The notes under the pieces were generated by a model. It was not told the origin of the DNA, ran no database searches, and saw nothing but the letters and a program-made list of their open reading frames with translations. Below, piece by piece: positions 52,060-61,131 of a stretch of DNA of 64,000 nt; within the stretch, counting starts at the first letter, position 1, and each line of letters opens with the position of its first letter. The translations under genes and the position numbers were made by a program. The DNA is from CALACW01 sp963627915 (GTDB lineage Bacteria; Bacillota; Clostridia; Oscillospirales; Acutalibacteraceae): positions 33,998 through 97,997 of the forward strand of contig CAVGCY010000025.1 of assembly GCA_963627915.1 (NCBI GenBank), in the 5' to 3' direction.

Positions 52060-52370
52060 CAGACGCGTTTTTATCATTTTTAGGTCTTTGCCGAAAAGCA
52101 AACGCGCTGAAAATCGGACACGACGCCGTAAAGGACTCGGTCAGAAGCTCAAAAGCCGAGCTTGTTCTTCTGTCCTCGGACGCGTCGGAAAGACTCGAAA
52201 AGGAAATCAGAAATTTATCGGATAAAATAAATGTCGTCAGAACCGACCGTTCAACAGACGATATCGGCGCGAATATCGGAAAGAGAGCCGCGATTCTCGC
52301 CGTAACGGACAAAAAATTTGCGTCCGCGGTTATCAAAAAATTTGAGGAGGGCATGAAACATGGCAATTAA
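52056..52370 (+). CDS. ylxQ: L7Ae/L30e-family RNA-binding protein (YlxQ)
   Basis: A 104-residue L7Ae-fold protein: GLCRKANALKIGHDAVKDSVRSSKAELVLLSSDAS and GKRAAILAVTDKKFASAV. Binds kink-turn RNA in relatives. Start is TTG at 52056, overlapping the ylxR stop by 4 bases; it overlaps infB by 11. No ATG in frame near the beginning. Confidence 0.88.
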   Translation: MTDAFLSFLGLCRKANALKIGHDAVKDSVRSSKAELVLLSSDASERLEKEIRNLSDKINVVRTDRSTDDIGANIGKRAAILAVTDKKFASAVIKKFEEGMKHGN

Positions 52371-54768
52371 CCCCGTAAAGTATAAAGTTTGCGACGCAGC
52401 AAAAGATTTTAACATAAAGAGTAACGAAATTATCGATACTCTCAATCCTATTTCCGAAAAACCGAAAAAAGCGCAGACCGCGCTTACAAACGACGAGCTT
52501 GACATAATATTCGAGAAAATAACGACCGACAACCAGGTCGAGAGCTTCGACGAGTATTTTAAAGTAACGGCTCAGGCTCCCGTTTCCGTAAAAAAGGAAA
52601 AAGCAAAGGAACAGACCCCGGCAGAGGACAAAACCGAAAGAAAGAAAGACGAAAAGGGCTCCGAGGACAAAAAGACCGACGACAAGAAGTCAAAGCCGCA
52701 GACACAGAACGCGGAAAAATCAAAGCCTTTCGAAAAGCGTACGGATAAGAATAAAAAAGACAAGCCCATGCAGTCGAGAACAAAGGGCGACGTCAGAACA
52801 GTCGATACAAGAAGCAGCAACGTTGAACTCGATAAATATAACGAGAAATACGAGAATATCGCTCCCGAATCGGCGCGTCTTAAAGATAATCAGACCTCAA
52901 AGAAACAGAAAATCAATCAAAAATCAAAGCAGTACAGAAAACAGGGCATGCGTTCGGGCAGAAAAGAAACCGAGGCGGAGCGTCTTGCGCGTATTGCGGC
53001 GGAGAGAGCCAAAAAGCATATTACAATTCAGGTTCCCGATGAAATTACTGTCGGCGATCTCGCTCTTAAATTAAAGGTTACGGCCTCCGAGGTTATCAAA
53101 AAGCTTTTCGCTTACGGAATTATGGCGTCCATTAACGAGGTTATCGATTACGATACGGCGGAAATAGTTGCGACGGAATTGGGCGCAAAGGTTGAAAAGG
53201 AAGTCGTTGTCACCATCGAGGAAAAAATTATCGACGACTCCGTTGACGCAGACGAAAATCTTGAACCGAGAAGCCCGGTCGTGTGCGTTATGGGACACGT
53301 CGACCACGGCAAAACTTCGATTCTCGACGCAATAAGGCACACCGACGTTACGGCGACCGAGGCAGGCGGAATCACACAGCACATAGGCGCATACAGAGTA
53401 AACGTAAACGGTTCGCCCATTACGTTCCTCGACACTCCCGGACATGAGGCGTTCACCTCAATGAGAGCGCGAGGCGCAATGGCTACGGATATAGCCGTTC
53501 TCGTCGTTGCTGCAGACGACGGCATCATGCCCCAGACAATAGAGGCAATTCACCATGCAAAAGCGGCGGGCGTTTCCGTTATCGTCGCTATAAATAAAAT
53601 GGATAAGCCCGGCGTAACCACGGACAGAATTCTTCAGCAGCTGACGGAATACGAGCTTGTTCCCGAGGAATGGGGCGGAGACACCATCTGCGTTCCCGTT
53701 TCGGCTAAAACGCACATGGGCATAGATCAGCTTCTCGAATCAATACTTCTCGTAGCGGAGATGAAGGAGCTCAGAGCAAACCCGAACAGAGCCGCCAAGG
53801 GTATCGTTATAGAAGCAAGACTTGACAAGGGCAGAGGTCCTATCGCAACGCTTCTCGTTCAGAACGGTACGCTTCACTCCGGCGATATCATCGTCGCAGG
53901 CACGGCAGTCGGCAGAGTCAGAGTTATGACAGACTATAAGGGCAAGAAGGTCAAGGAGGCTGGTCCCTCCGTTCCCGTTGAAATAGCCGGACTTGCCGAA
54001 GCTCCTCAGGCGGGCGACGCATTTGACGCGGTTTCCGACGAGAAGCTTGCAAGAGAGCTTGTCGAGCAGAGAAAGCAGTCCGCAAAGGAAGCTCAGTTCA
54101 ACGCGGTTCAGAGAGTTACGCTCGATAATCTGTTCTCAACTATCGAGGCGGGCGAACTTAAAACTCTTAATATAATTGTAAAAGCCGACGTTCAGGGCTC
54201 TGTCGAGGCTGTTAAGCAAAGTCTTGAAAAGCTTTCAAACAACGAGGTTAAGGTAAGCGTCATTCACGGCGGAGTCGGAGCAATCAACGAATCCGACGTT
54301 ATGCTCGCCCAGGCGTCCGACGCAATTATAGTAGGTTTCCATGTCCGTCCCGACCCCGTAGCGCAGGCCAATGCGGAGAGAGATCACATCGAGATGCGTA
54401 TGTACAGAGTTATCTACGACTGCATCGAGGATGTTGAATCGGCTATCAAAGGCATGCTTGCTCCCAAGTTCAGAGATGTCGATCTCGGACGTATCGAGGT
54501 CAGAAACGTATTCAAACTTTCAAGCGTCGGAACAATCGCCGGCGGATACGTTCTCTCCGGCAAGGTTTCGAGAAATGCAAAAATCAGAGTTGTACGCGAC
54601 GGTATAGTTGTCGCAGAGGACGAAATCGCATCGCTCAAGAGATTCAAGGACGACGTTAAGGATGTCGCTTCCGGCTATGAATGCGGTATCGGACTTAACA
54701 GATTCAACGATATCAAAGAGGGCGACATCCTCGAGGCGTACATCATCGAGGAATATAAGGACAAATAA
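52360..54768 (+). CDS. infB: Translation initiation factor IF-2
   Basis: An 802-residue GTPase that places initiator tRNA on the ribosome. A short N-terminal IF2_N domain, a long charged Lys/Glu/Asp region (about 70-215), then the G domain from residue 308: GHVDHGKTS (G1), DTPGHEAF (G3), NKMD (G4) and VSAK (G5), with domains II, III and IV following. GAGGAGGG precedes the ATG. The low-complexity region is typical for the family. Confidence 0.96.
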   Translation: MAINPVKYKVCDAAKDFNIKSNEIIDTLNPISEKPKKAQTALTNDELDIIFEKITTDNQVESFDEYFKVTAQAPVSVKKEKAKEQTPAEDKTERKKDEKGSEDKKTDDKKSKPQTQNAEKSKPFEKRTDKNKKDKPMQSRTKGDVRTVDTRSSNVELDKYNEKYENIAPESARLKDNQTSKKQKINQKSKQYRKQGMRSGRKETEAERLARIAAERAKKHITIQVPDEITVGDLALKLKVTASEVIKKLFAYGIMASINEVIDYDTAEIVATELGAKVEKEVVVTIEEKIIDDSVDADENLEPRSPVVCVMGHVDHGKTSILDAIRHTDVTATEAGGITQHIGAYRVNVNGSPITFLDTPGHEAFTSMRARGAMATDIAVLVVAADDGIMPQTIEAIHHAKAAGVSVIVAINKMDKPGVTTDRILQQLTEYELVPEEWGGDTICVPVSAKTHMGIDQLLESILLVAEMKELRANPNRAAKGIVIEARLDKGRGPIATLLVQNGTLHSGDIIVAGTAVGRVRVMTDYKGKKVKEAGPSVPVEIAGLAEAPQAGDAFDAVSDEKLARELVEQRKQSAKEAQFNAVQRVTLDNLFSTIEAGELKTLNIIVKADVQGSVEAVKQSLEKLSNNEVKVSVIHGGVGAINESDVMLAQASDAIIVGFHVRPDPVAQANAERDHIEMRMYRVIYDCIEDVESAIKGMLAPKFRDVDLGRIEVRNVFKLSSVGTIAGGYVLSGKVSRNAKIRVVRDGIVVAEDEIASLKRFKDDVKDVASGYECGIGLNRFNDIKEGDILEAYIIEEYKDK

Positions 54769-54794
54769 TATTAATCTGTAAAAGGATGTATAAT

Positions 54795-55163
54795 ATGTCG
54801 GTTTATAAAAACGACCGTACCGCCGAGGATATCAAACGCGAAATCACGGCGGTCATAAGAGAACTCAAGGATCCGAGAATTGCCGGTAAAATGCTTACGG
54901 TTGTAAGAGTCGAACTTGCAAACGACCTCTCGTTCGGAAAGGTATATATAAGCGCGTTCGACTCAATAAACACCGCAAAAGAGGCTGTAAAAGGACTTGA
55001 GCACGCGCAGGGACTTATCCGCCGCGAAATATGCTCAAGACTTCACTTAAGAAAAGCGCCCGAGCTTAAATTTATAGCGGACGACTCGGTCAGAGAGGGT
55101 ATCGAGCTTTTCAGAAGGTACGATATGGCTAAAAAGGATGTTAAAAATGAAGATAACGATTGA
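54795..55163 (+). CDS. rbfA: Ribosome-binding factor A
   Basis: A 122-residue KH-like cold-adaptation factor for 16S maturation. VYKNDRTAEDIKREITAVIRELKDPRI at the start and LKFIADDSVREGIEL near the end are diagnostic. The ATG at 54795 is preferred over 54786, because AAAGG lies immediately before the latter. It overlaps the next gene by 17 bases. Confidence 0.92.
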   Translation: MSVYKNDRTAEDIKREITAVIRELKDPRIAGKMLTVVRVELANDLSFGKVYISAFDSINTAKEAVKGLEHAQGLIRREICSRLHLRKAPELKFIADDSVREGIELFRRYDMAKKDVKNEDND

Positions 55164-56112
55164 CGCCGTATCCGATTTGTTAAAAAGCATGGACGATGTG
55201 CTTATACTTGCCCACGAAAATCCCGACGGGGACGCGGCAGGCAGCGCATGCGCACTTTGCCGGGCATTAATAAAGCTCGGCAAAAACGCAAGAGTTTCAA
55301 TCGAGCATGTTTCAAATAAGCTTTCATATCTGCTTTCAGACGTTCCGACGGGAGATTTTGATTATAAATACGTAATTGCGGTCGACACGGCGGATAATAA
55401 TATTCTCGGCGTTTCAAACACCTCCGTAACGAAAAACTCCAAAATAGATTTATGCATCGACCATCATTTTTCAAACGTTCTTTATGCGGAAAAGACTTAT
55501 CTTGACGAGAAAGCCGCCGGAGCGTGCGAAGCTGTTTACGATATCTTAAAATATATGAATATCGAAATTGATAAAGACATGGCGGAATGCTTATACGTCG
55601 GAATTTCGACCGATACGGGCTGTTTCAGATTCGGTAACACAACGTCAAAAACGCTGAGAACGGCGGCGGCGCTTATCGACCTCGGCGTAAATAATGCGCA
55701 GGTAAACAGACTTCAATTTGAAACGAAGTCAAAAGAGTATGCGAAGCTCGAACAGATGGCGATATCGTCCATGAACACTTATTTTTCGGGCAAGTGCGCC
55801 GTACTGCCGATTACCTACGATATGTTCGTTAAAAGCGGAGCGGACGACTCGGATACATCTGCGCTCGCATCCCTCCCCCGTCAGATTGAGGGCGTGCTGA
55901 TAGGCGTTACAATGAAAGAAAAAACAAAGGGCGCATTCAGAATCTCAGTCAGGACAAATCCCCCTGCGGACGCTTCGGCAATTGCCGGAATGCTCGGCGG
56001 CGGAGGACACAAGCAGGCGGCCGGCTGTTCGTTCGAGGGCAGTTTAAACGACGCGGTGAAAGCAGTATTGAAATGCGCTGAAGCAGAGCTTGAAAAAATC
56101 GGAGAGCTATGA
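55147..56112 (+). CDS. nrnA: DHH phosphoesterase, NrnA-type
   Basis: A 321-residue DHH/DHHA1 protein: HENPDGDAAGSACAL (residues 22-36), VDTADN near 78, DHHFSN near 103, STDTGCFRFGNTTSKTLRTAA near 157 and the substrate motif GGGGHKQAAG near 285. NrnA degrades nano-RNA and pAp. ATG at 55147 is chosen over 55138 for the spacing to AAAAAGG. It ends overlapping truB (ATGA). Confidence 0.9.
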   Translation: MKITIDAVSDLLKSMDDVLILAHENPDGDAAGSACALCRALIKLGKNARVSIEHVSNKLSYLLSDVPTGDFDYKYVIAVDTADNNILGVSNTSVTKNSKIDLCIDHHFSNVLYAEKTYLDEKAAGACEAVYDILKYMNIEIDKDMAECLYVGISTDTGCFRFGNTTSKTLRTAAALIDLGVNNAQVNRLQFETKSKEYAKLEQMAISSMNTYFSGKCAVLPITYDMFVKSGADDSDTSALASLPRQIEGVLIGVTMKEKTKGAFRISVRTNPPADASAIAGMLGGGGHKQAAGCSFEGSLNDAVKAVLKCAEAELEKIGEL

Positions 56113-56999
56113 ACGGATTTATAATTCTTGACAAAGAAAAGGACATGACGTCCTTTAAGGCAAACGCTGTCCTGAGAAACATTCTTAAAGTAAAAAAAAC
56201 AGGTCACACAGGCACGCTCGACCCAATGGCAACGGGCGTTCTTCCTGTTGCAATAGGCGGTTCGGCAAGATTTATAGAGCTTCTCCCCTGTCATGAAAAA
56301 TCATACACCGCCTCGTTCAGGCTCGGCGAAACTACGGACACGCTCGACATTACGGGAAAAACGCTTACAACATGCAGCAGCATTCCCGATAAAAACGAAG
56401 TTTTGAGCGTATTTGATTGCTTCACGGGCGAAATAAAACAGCTTCCTCCCATGTACTCGGCAATCAAAAAAAACGGCGTAAGGCTTTACGAGCTTGCAAG
56501 ACAGGGCGTTGAAATTGAGCGTGAGGAACGCATTGTAAATATCGGGAAATTAGAGTTTGTTTCATTTAAAGACGGCGTTTACACAATCGATGTTGACTGT
56601 TCACAGGGCACGTATATACGCTCTCTTATATCCGATATAGGCGAAAAACTCGGCTGCGGAGCCGTTATGACCGATTTAAGACGGACGTTTTCAAACGGAT
56701 TTTCAAAAAATAACGCACATACTCTCGACGAATTAAGACAGGCAAAGCAGTCGGGAAATTTAAACGATTTTATAATTCCGACGGACAAGGCTCTTGATTC
56801 TTACGACAGTGTTACGGTAAGCGAAGCGCAGGCAAAACGCTTCTCAAACGGCGGAGAGCTTGACGAAGAACGACTGAAAAAAACGCTCACTCCCGCATTG
56901 TACAGAGTTTATTCGCCCGAGCATAAATTTTTAGGGCTCGGCGAAAAACGGGCGGACGAAACGTTTTTGAGAATTAAAAGACTGCTGTCAAGCGATTAA
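56109..56999 (+). CDS. truB: tRNA pseudouridine-55 synthase
   Basis: A 296-residue pseudouridine synthase of the T-loop: GHTGTLDPMATGVLPVAIG (catalytic Asp39) near residue 32, MYSAIKKNGVRLYELARQG near 116 and DCSQGTYIRSLISDIGEKLGCGA near 160. The ATG overlaps nrnA's TGA. Normal length for the family. Confidence 0.95.
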   Translation: MNGFIILDKEKDMTSFKANAVLRNILKVKKTGHTGTLDPMATGVLPVAIGGSARFIELLPCHEKSYTASFRLGETTDTLDITGKTLTTCSSIPDKNEVLSVFDCFTGEIKQLPPMYSAIKKNGVRLYELARQGVEIEREERIVNIGKLEFVSFKDGVYTIDVDCSQGTYIRSLISDIGEKLGCGAVMTDLRRTFSNGFSKNNAHTLDELRQAKQSGNLNDFIIPTDKALDSYDSVTVSEAQAKRFSNGGELDEERLKKTLTPALYRVYSPEHKFLGLGEKRADETFLRIKRLLSSD

Positions 57000-57026
57000 A
57001 TCATTCTTTATAAAGGAACACAGGCG

Positions 57027-57929
57027 ATGTTTAAAAGAATTTTCGACAAAAAAACATCCGTTGCTCTCGGAAGCTTCGACGGACTGCACATAGGACACAG
57101 GGCGGTCGTAATGAACGCCGCGGAAGAAGCAGACCGCGGATTCGTTCCGGTCGTTCTTCTTTTTGACGTTCACCCGCTGTCTGTTATAAAAAACGCGCAG
57201 CCAAACGAAATAACGACAAAAAAAGAGCTTGAAAACGAGATAAAGGAGTTAAACGCATTTCCAGTCACGGTTTCGTTTAAAAACATAATGAATATGACGC
57301 CCGAGCAGTTCGTCGATACTATACTCGTTAAAATGCTCAATGCCGGCGCGGTATCGTGCGGATTTAATTTCAGATTCGGCAGAAATTCATCCGGAACTCC
57401 GGAAATTTTAAAAAAGCTGTGCGGGGAAAGAAATATTAAACTTATAATAACCGACGAGGTCGATTACCTCGGCGAACCGGTAAGCTCGACAAGAATCAGA
57501 AAAGCGATTGCCGACGGCGACATGATATCGGTAAAAAATATGCTCGGACATAATTTTTACTATATTTTTACCGTCGAATCGGGCGACAGAATAGGCAGAA
57601 CGCTCGGATTTCCTACGATAAACCAGTTTTTCCCGGACAATTTCGCAATCCCCAAATTCGGCGTATACGCCTCGACGGCATATGTCGAGAACAAACCGTA
57701 TCCGGCTGTAACAGACATAGGAATCCGCCCGACCATCGAACACAAAAAACCGAGAAGCGAAACGAACATAATAGGCTTCAGCGGAGATTTATATAATAAA
57801 GAAATTAAAATAGAACTGTTGGAATTTATCCGTCCCGAGATCAGATTTTCATCGCTTGACGAATTGAAAATTCAAATAGCAAATGACAGCAAAAAGGCGG
57901 AAGAAATATACGAAAAGGCAGGAATATGA
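57027..57929 (+). CDS. ribF: Bifunctional riboflavin kinase/FAD synthetase
   Basis: A 300-residue enzyme converting riboflavin to FMN and FAD. The N-terminal nucleotidyltransferase has ALGSFDGLHIGHRAV (residues 12-26) and GFNFRFG near 110; the C-terminal kinase has GRTLGFPTINQ near 189. AAAGGA precedes the ATG. Its usual place after truB is kept. Confidence 0.95.
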   Translation: MFKRIFDKKTSVALGSFDGLHIGHRAVVMNAAEEADRGFVPVVLLFDVHPLSVIKNAQPNEITTKKELENEIKELNAFPVTVSFKNIMNMTPEQFVDTILVKMLNAGAVSCGFNFRFGRNSSGTPEILKKLCGERNIKLIITDEVDYLGEPVSSTRIRKAIADGDMISVKNMLGHNFYYIFTVESGDRIGRTLGFPTINQFFPDNFAIPKFGVYASTAYVENKPYPAVTDIGIRPTIEHKKPRSETNIIGFSGDLYNKEIKIELLEFIRPEIRFSSLDELKIQIANDSKKAEEIYEKAGI

Positions 57930-58486
57930 AGATTATTTTAGCCTCGGGTTCACCGAGAAGAAAAGAGCTTTTAAATAATATAGGCTTAAAATTCGACGTT
58001 ATCCCGTCAAATGCGGACGAAGCTATCCCCTCTTCGCTCACACCTGCACAGGCGGTCGAATACTTATCGAAAATAAAAGCCGCCGACGTGTTTTCATCTC
58101 AGCCCGGATGCGCCGTTATCGGCTCTGATACGGTCGTTGCCTTAGATAAAAAAATACTCGGCAAGCCAAAAGATGAAAAAGACGCTTTCAATATGCTTAA
58201 AATGCTGTCGGGTAAAACGCACAGCGTTTTTACGGGCGTTACGATAATGACTGATAACGAAACGGTATCGTTTTACGAGGAAACGAGAGTAACGTTTTAT
58301 TCTCTGACAGACAACGAGATAAATTCTTATATTGCGACCGGCGAACCCATGGACAAGGCGGGTGCGTACGGCATACAGGGAAAAGGATGCGTTCTCGTAG
58401 AAAAAATCGACGGTGACTATTTCAACGTCGTAGGTCTCCCTGTTTCAAAAACGTACAGAGTATTAAAACAAATGAATATCATATAA
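57926..58486 (+). CDS. maf: Maf-family nucleoside triphosphate pyrophosphatase
   Basis: A 186-residue Maf house-cleaning pyrophosphatase: ASGSPRRKELL (residues 6-16), IGSDTVVALD near 66 and DKAGAYGIQGKG near 142. Removes dTTP, UTP or modified nucleotides. ATGA overlap with ribF; last gene of the long rimP operon. It is followed after ten bases by the 3' end of a group II intron on the opposite strand. Confidence 0.9.
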   Translation: MKIILASGSPRRKELLNNIGLKFDVIPSNADEAIPSSLTPAQAVEYLSKIKAADVFSSQPGCAVIGSDTVVALDKKILGKPKDEKDAFNMLKMLSGKTHSVFTGVTIMTDNETVSFYEETRVTFYSLTDNEINSYIATGEPMDKAGAYGIQGKGCVLVEKIDGDYFNVVGLPVSKTYRVLKQMNII

Positions 58487-58496
58487 ATGAAATATA

Positions 58497-59148
58497 ATCG
58501 AGTAGGAGGGGGTGACTAACCCCCGTCCTCTCACACCACCGCTCATGCGGGTCCGCAAGCGGCGGTTCGGTTGTTCAAAGATGTGCCTGTGCCTTGCACT
58601 ACCTATTCCTAACTCTAAACGTTCTTATCTTTTACTCTCAGTTTCCAACCTACCCTCAAATAAGCAACCTCTTGCGAGCAACTGTTATCTTCAAGTATCA
58701 GATAGATAGCGTCTGTCTTATCCCAACCGTCAAGTCCTTTCCTCCATCTACTTTCATAGACTTCTTCGGTACTACGACTTGTGCTGACTTCTGTATGTTC
58801 AGCCATATCTTACAACATGGGTTACTAAGGAGTAAATTCATTCATTACTCTGCAAAGCATACCATACAGACCTCCCCAGTTAAGGTACGTAATCTTTCCC
58901 TCCACCTATCTGCCACATTTACACAGTATACCTTCGGATAGTTATTGGGCTTCAATTTGTTTGGCAATCTTACCCGATATACCGTGCCTTGTATGTGATT
59001 TCTGTTCGTCAGACCAGAGGTTTGCCATCCGACTTCCTTCAGATTCCGTCTCACGACGGACACCCTTGTCATTGGCTGTAAGTTTCCCACTATCAGGGCA
59101 CTTTACGGACTTACACCGATTAGATTACGCCCATGCTGGGCGAACCAC
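58497..59148 (-). mobile_element. ORF-less group II intron, IIC-type
   Basis: About 650 bases on the minus strand reading like a group IIC ribozyme. The 5' end near 59145-59148 runs into CCCAGCATGGG, AAGGGTGTCCGTC, GGAATCTGAAGGAAG, GGCAAACCT-GGTCTGA and GGGGAGGTCTG blocks; further on comes ACAGAAGTCAGCA-AAGTC-TAGTACC. Domain V is about 58534-58568 (starts GAACCGCCG, ends GGTGGTGTG, CGC-type triad) and domain VI is the GGGGGTTAGTCACCCCC hairpin (58508-58524), ending CCTACTCGAT. This closely follows the Oceanobacillus IIC intron in my memory. No reverse-transcriptase frame is present; only about 230 bases of unassigned domain IV sequence remain (about 58570-58800). The 5' end reads GTTCG or GTGGTTCG rather than GTGCG, so splicing may be impaired. 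Confidence 0.82.
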
Positions 59149-59183
59149 AAAACCGGCTCGGATATACACACCCGAGCCGGCTC
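59149..59183 (-). terminator. Terminator of the PaaK-ACT unit, intron insertion site
   Basis: Minus strand CCGGCTCGG (59172-59180) pairs with CCGAGCCGG (59153-59161), then TTTT (59149-59152), immediately before the intron 5' end. Group IIC introns characteristically insert behind such hairpins. Confidence 0.85.
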
Positions 59184-59203
59184 TTTATCATTTCAAATTC
59201 AAA

Positions 59204-59632
59204 TTAAAGTCTGTCGATATCCGCCTGGTCGAGGAGTGAAAAACCGTCGGACTTAAGAATCTTCTCAGCTTCTTCAACATTATCGACTCTCAATACGGTA
59301 TACGCGCCGATCTCCTTAGATGCGGTGAACGCATACGCATATTCGATATTAATCCCCTGTTCGCCGAGTTCCTTTATAACCTTGCACAGTGCGCCCGCCG
59401 TATCGCCCATCTCAACGGCGATAACATCGGTATCAGCCACTATGGTGTCCTCGCCGAATGCCTCTTTCGCTTTCGCATTATCGGAAACGATAAGTCTTAA
59501 AACACCGAAATCCTTTGTATCGGCAACGTTCATTGCTCGCATGTTTATGCCTGCGTCGGATATCTTCTTAAAGATGTCGTATAATTTACCGGGTTTATTT
59601 TCAACAAATACGGATAACTGCTTGATTGCCAT
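59204..59632 (-). CDS. ACT-domain protein
   Basis: A 142-residue protein with two ACT domains: KQLSVFVENKPGKLYDIFKKISDAGINMRAM (residues 4-34) and AVEMGDTAGALCKVIKELGEQGINIEYAY (near 73-101). ACT domains bind amino acids. This stand-alone type commonly sits beside phenylacetate-CoA ligase genes in anaerobes and may sense aromatic or branched amino acids. It is 16 bases downstream of paaK on the same strand. Confidence 0.87.
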   Translation of the reverse strand: MAIKQLSVFVENKPGKLYDIFKKISDAGINMRAMNVADTKDFGVLRLIVSDNAKAKEAFGEDTIVADTDVIAVEMGDTAGALCKVIKELGEQGINIEYAYAFTASKEIGAYTVLRVDNVEEAEKILKSDGFSLLDQADIDRL

Positions 59633-59648
59633 AGGTTTGACCTCCTTA

Positions 59649-60956
59649 TCAGTCGTGAAGCTTACGTTTGTCTATAACTCTGACGGCTTTGCCCTCGCTT
59701 CTCGTTACGGACTTGGGAGCAACAAGGTGCATCTTCGGTCCTATGCCGAGCATCGTACGCATTGCGCCAGCAAGAGCCTTTTCCCTCTCCTGCGTTTCGC
59801 CGACCTTATCGGAGAACTGTTCGGGAGTAAGCTCTACATAAATATCGAGCGTGTCGCTGTTGTCGGCTCTGTCTACGACTATCTGATAGTTGGGCGAATA
59901 TCCCTCGTTGAGAAGAACCGTTTCAATCTGGCTGGGGAATACGTTAACGCCCCTTATAATCATCATATCGTCGCTTCTGCCCATGGGCTTGCACATCTTA
60001 ACGTGCGTTCTTCCGCAGGAGCATTTTTTGCGTGAAAGAACGCATATATCCCTCGTTCTGTAACGAAGAAGCGGGAACGCCTCTTTGTCAAGAGAAGTAA
60101 ATACAAGCTCGCCCTTTTCGCCGTCGGGCAGAACCTCGCCCGTTTCGGGATTGATAATCTCCGCATAGAAATGATCCTCGTTTATATGCATACCCGTCTG
60201 CTCCGAGCACTCGAACGCAACGCCCGGACCGCTCGTTTCGGTAAGGCCGTAGATATCATATGCCTTGATGCCCAGACTCTTTTCTATCTCGCGTCTCATT
60301 TCCTCCGTCCAGGGTTCTGCGCCGAAAATACCTGCTTTAAGCTTATTATCCTCCGGCTTATAACCCTTTTCCGCAAGCGTTTCGCCGATATATGCGGCAT
60401 ACGACGGAGTACAGCAAAGAATGGTTGAATTAAGATCCATCATAAACTGAATCTGTCTTTCCGTATTGCCCGAAGACATGGGAAGAGTAAGGCAGCCGAC
60501 CTTATGCGAACCGCCGTTCAAACCGGGGCCTCCGGTAAAAAGTCCGTAACCGTAGCAAACCTGACATACGTCTTCATTAGTTCCTCCGGCAGCGGTAATG
60601 GCTCTTGCGCAGCAATCCTCCCAAAGGTCAACGTCATGCTGCGTATAAAACGCTACGACTCTCTTTCCCGTTGTACCGGATGTAGACTGTATTCTTACGC
60701 AGTTTTTAAGATCTGTTCCGAGCAATCCGTACGGATAAGCCTCTCTTAAATCGGCTTTTGTAAGAAACGGAAGCTTCTTAATGTCGTCTACACCCTTGAT
60801 ATCGTCGGGAGTAACGCCCTTAGCGTCCATAAGATCTCTGTAATATTTAACGTTTTCATAAACATGGCGAACCTGCTTGACGATTTTCTCGTTCTGAATT
60901 TCGAGAATTTTCTCGCGGGGTGCCGTTTCGATTTCCGGCTGAAAATACCTTTCCAT
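59649..60956 (-). CDS. paaK: Phenylacetate-CoA ligase
   Basis: A 435-residue adenylate-forming ligase. The P-loop QSTSGTTGKRV is near residue 88, YGLTETSGPGVAFEC near 230, YRTRDI near 300 and the C-terminal VFPSQIETVLL near 335. Relatives activate phenylacetate or aryl acids (also indole acetate) to CoA thioesters using ATP. In gut anaerobes it usually accompanies indolepyruvate:ferredoxin oxidoreductase, which is absent here. The ATG at 60956 follows AAAAGGAG by seven bases. Confidence 0.9.
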   Translation of the reverse strand: MERYFQPEIETAPREKILEIQNEKIVKQVRHVYENVKYYRDLMDAKGVTPDDIKGVDDIKKLPFLTKADLREAYPYGLLGTDLKNCVRIQSTSGTTGKRVVAFYTQHDVDLWEDCCARAITAAGGTNEDVCQVCYGYGLFTGGPGLNGGSHKVGCLTLPMSSGNTERQIQFMMDLNSTILCCTPSYAAYIGETLAEKGYKPEDNKLKAGIFGAEPWTEEMRREIEKSLGIKAYDIYGLTETSGPGVAFECSEQTGMHINEDHFYAEIINPETGEVLPDGEKGELVFTSLDKEAFPLLRYRTRDICVLSRKKCSCGRTHVKMCKPMGRSDDMMIIRGVNVFPSQIETVLLNEGYSPNYQIVVDRADNSDTLDIYVELTPEQFSDKVGETQEREKALAGAMRTMLGIGPKMHLVAPKSVTRSEGKAVRVIDKRKLHD

Positions 60957-61002
60957 TTTCATACTCCTTTTCATTTAACATAAAAAATGAACTGATGTCT
61001 AA

Positions 61003-61031
61003 ATTATACCACGCATTTTTTCAAAACTCAA
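61003..61031 (-). promoter_or_regulatory. Promoter of the PaaK-ACT unit
   Basis: Minus strand TTGAGT (61026-61031), 17-bp spacer, TATAAT (61003-61008) with TGG extension. Confidence 0.72.
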
Positions 61032-61131
61032 TAGTATTATATACTTTAAATACCGTTTACCGTTTTGAGGCTTTGAAAAATCCGAGCTCCGAATCTTCCG
61101 ATTAAAACCGTCAATCCGATAAATTTAATAT

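Noticed and set aside
58594..59239. Several short frames within the intron on both strands
   Set aside because: They overlap conserved ribozyme blocks and none resembles a reverse transcriptase/maturase.
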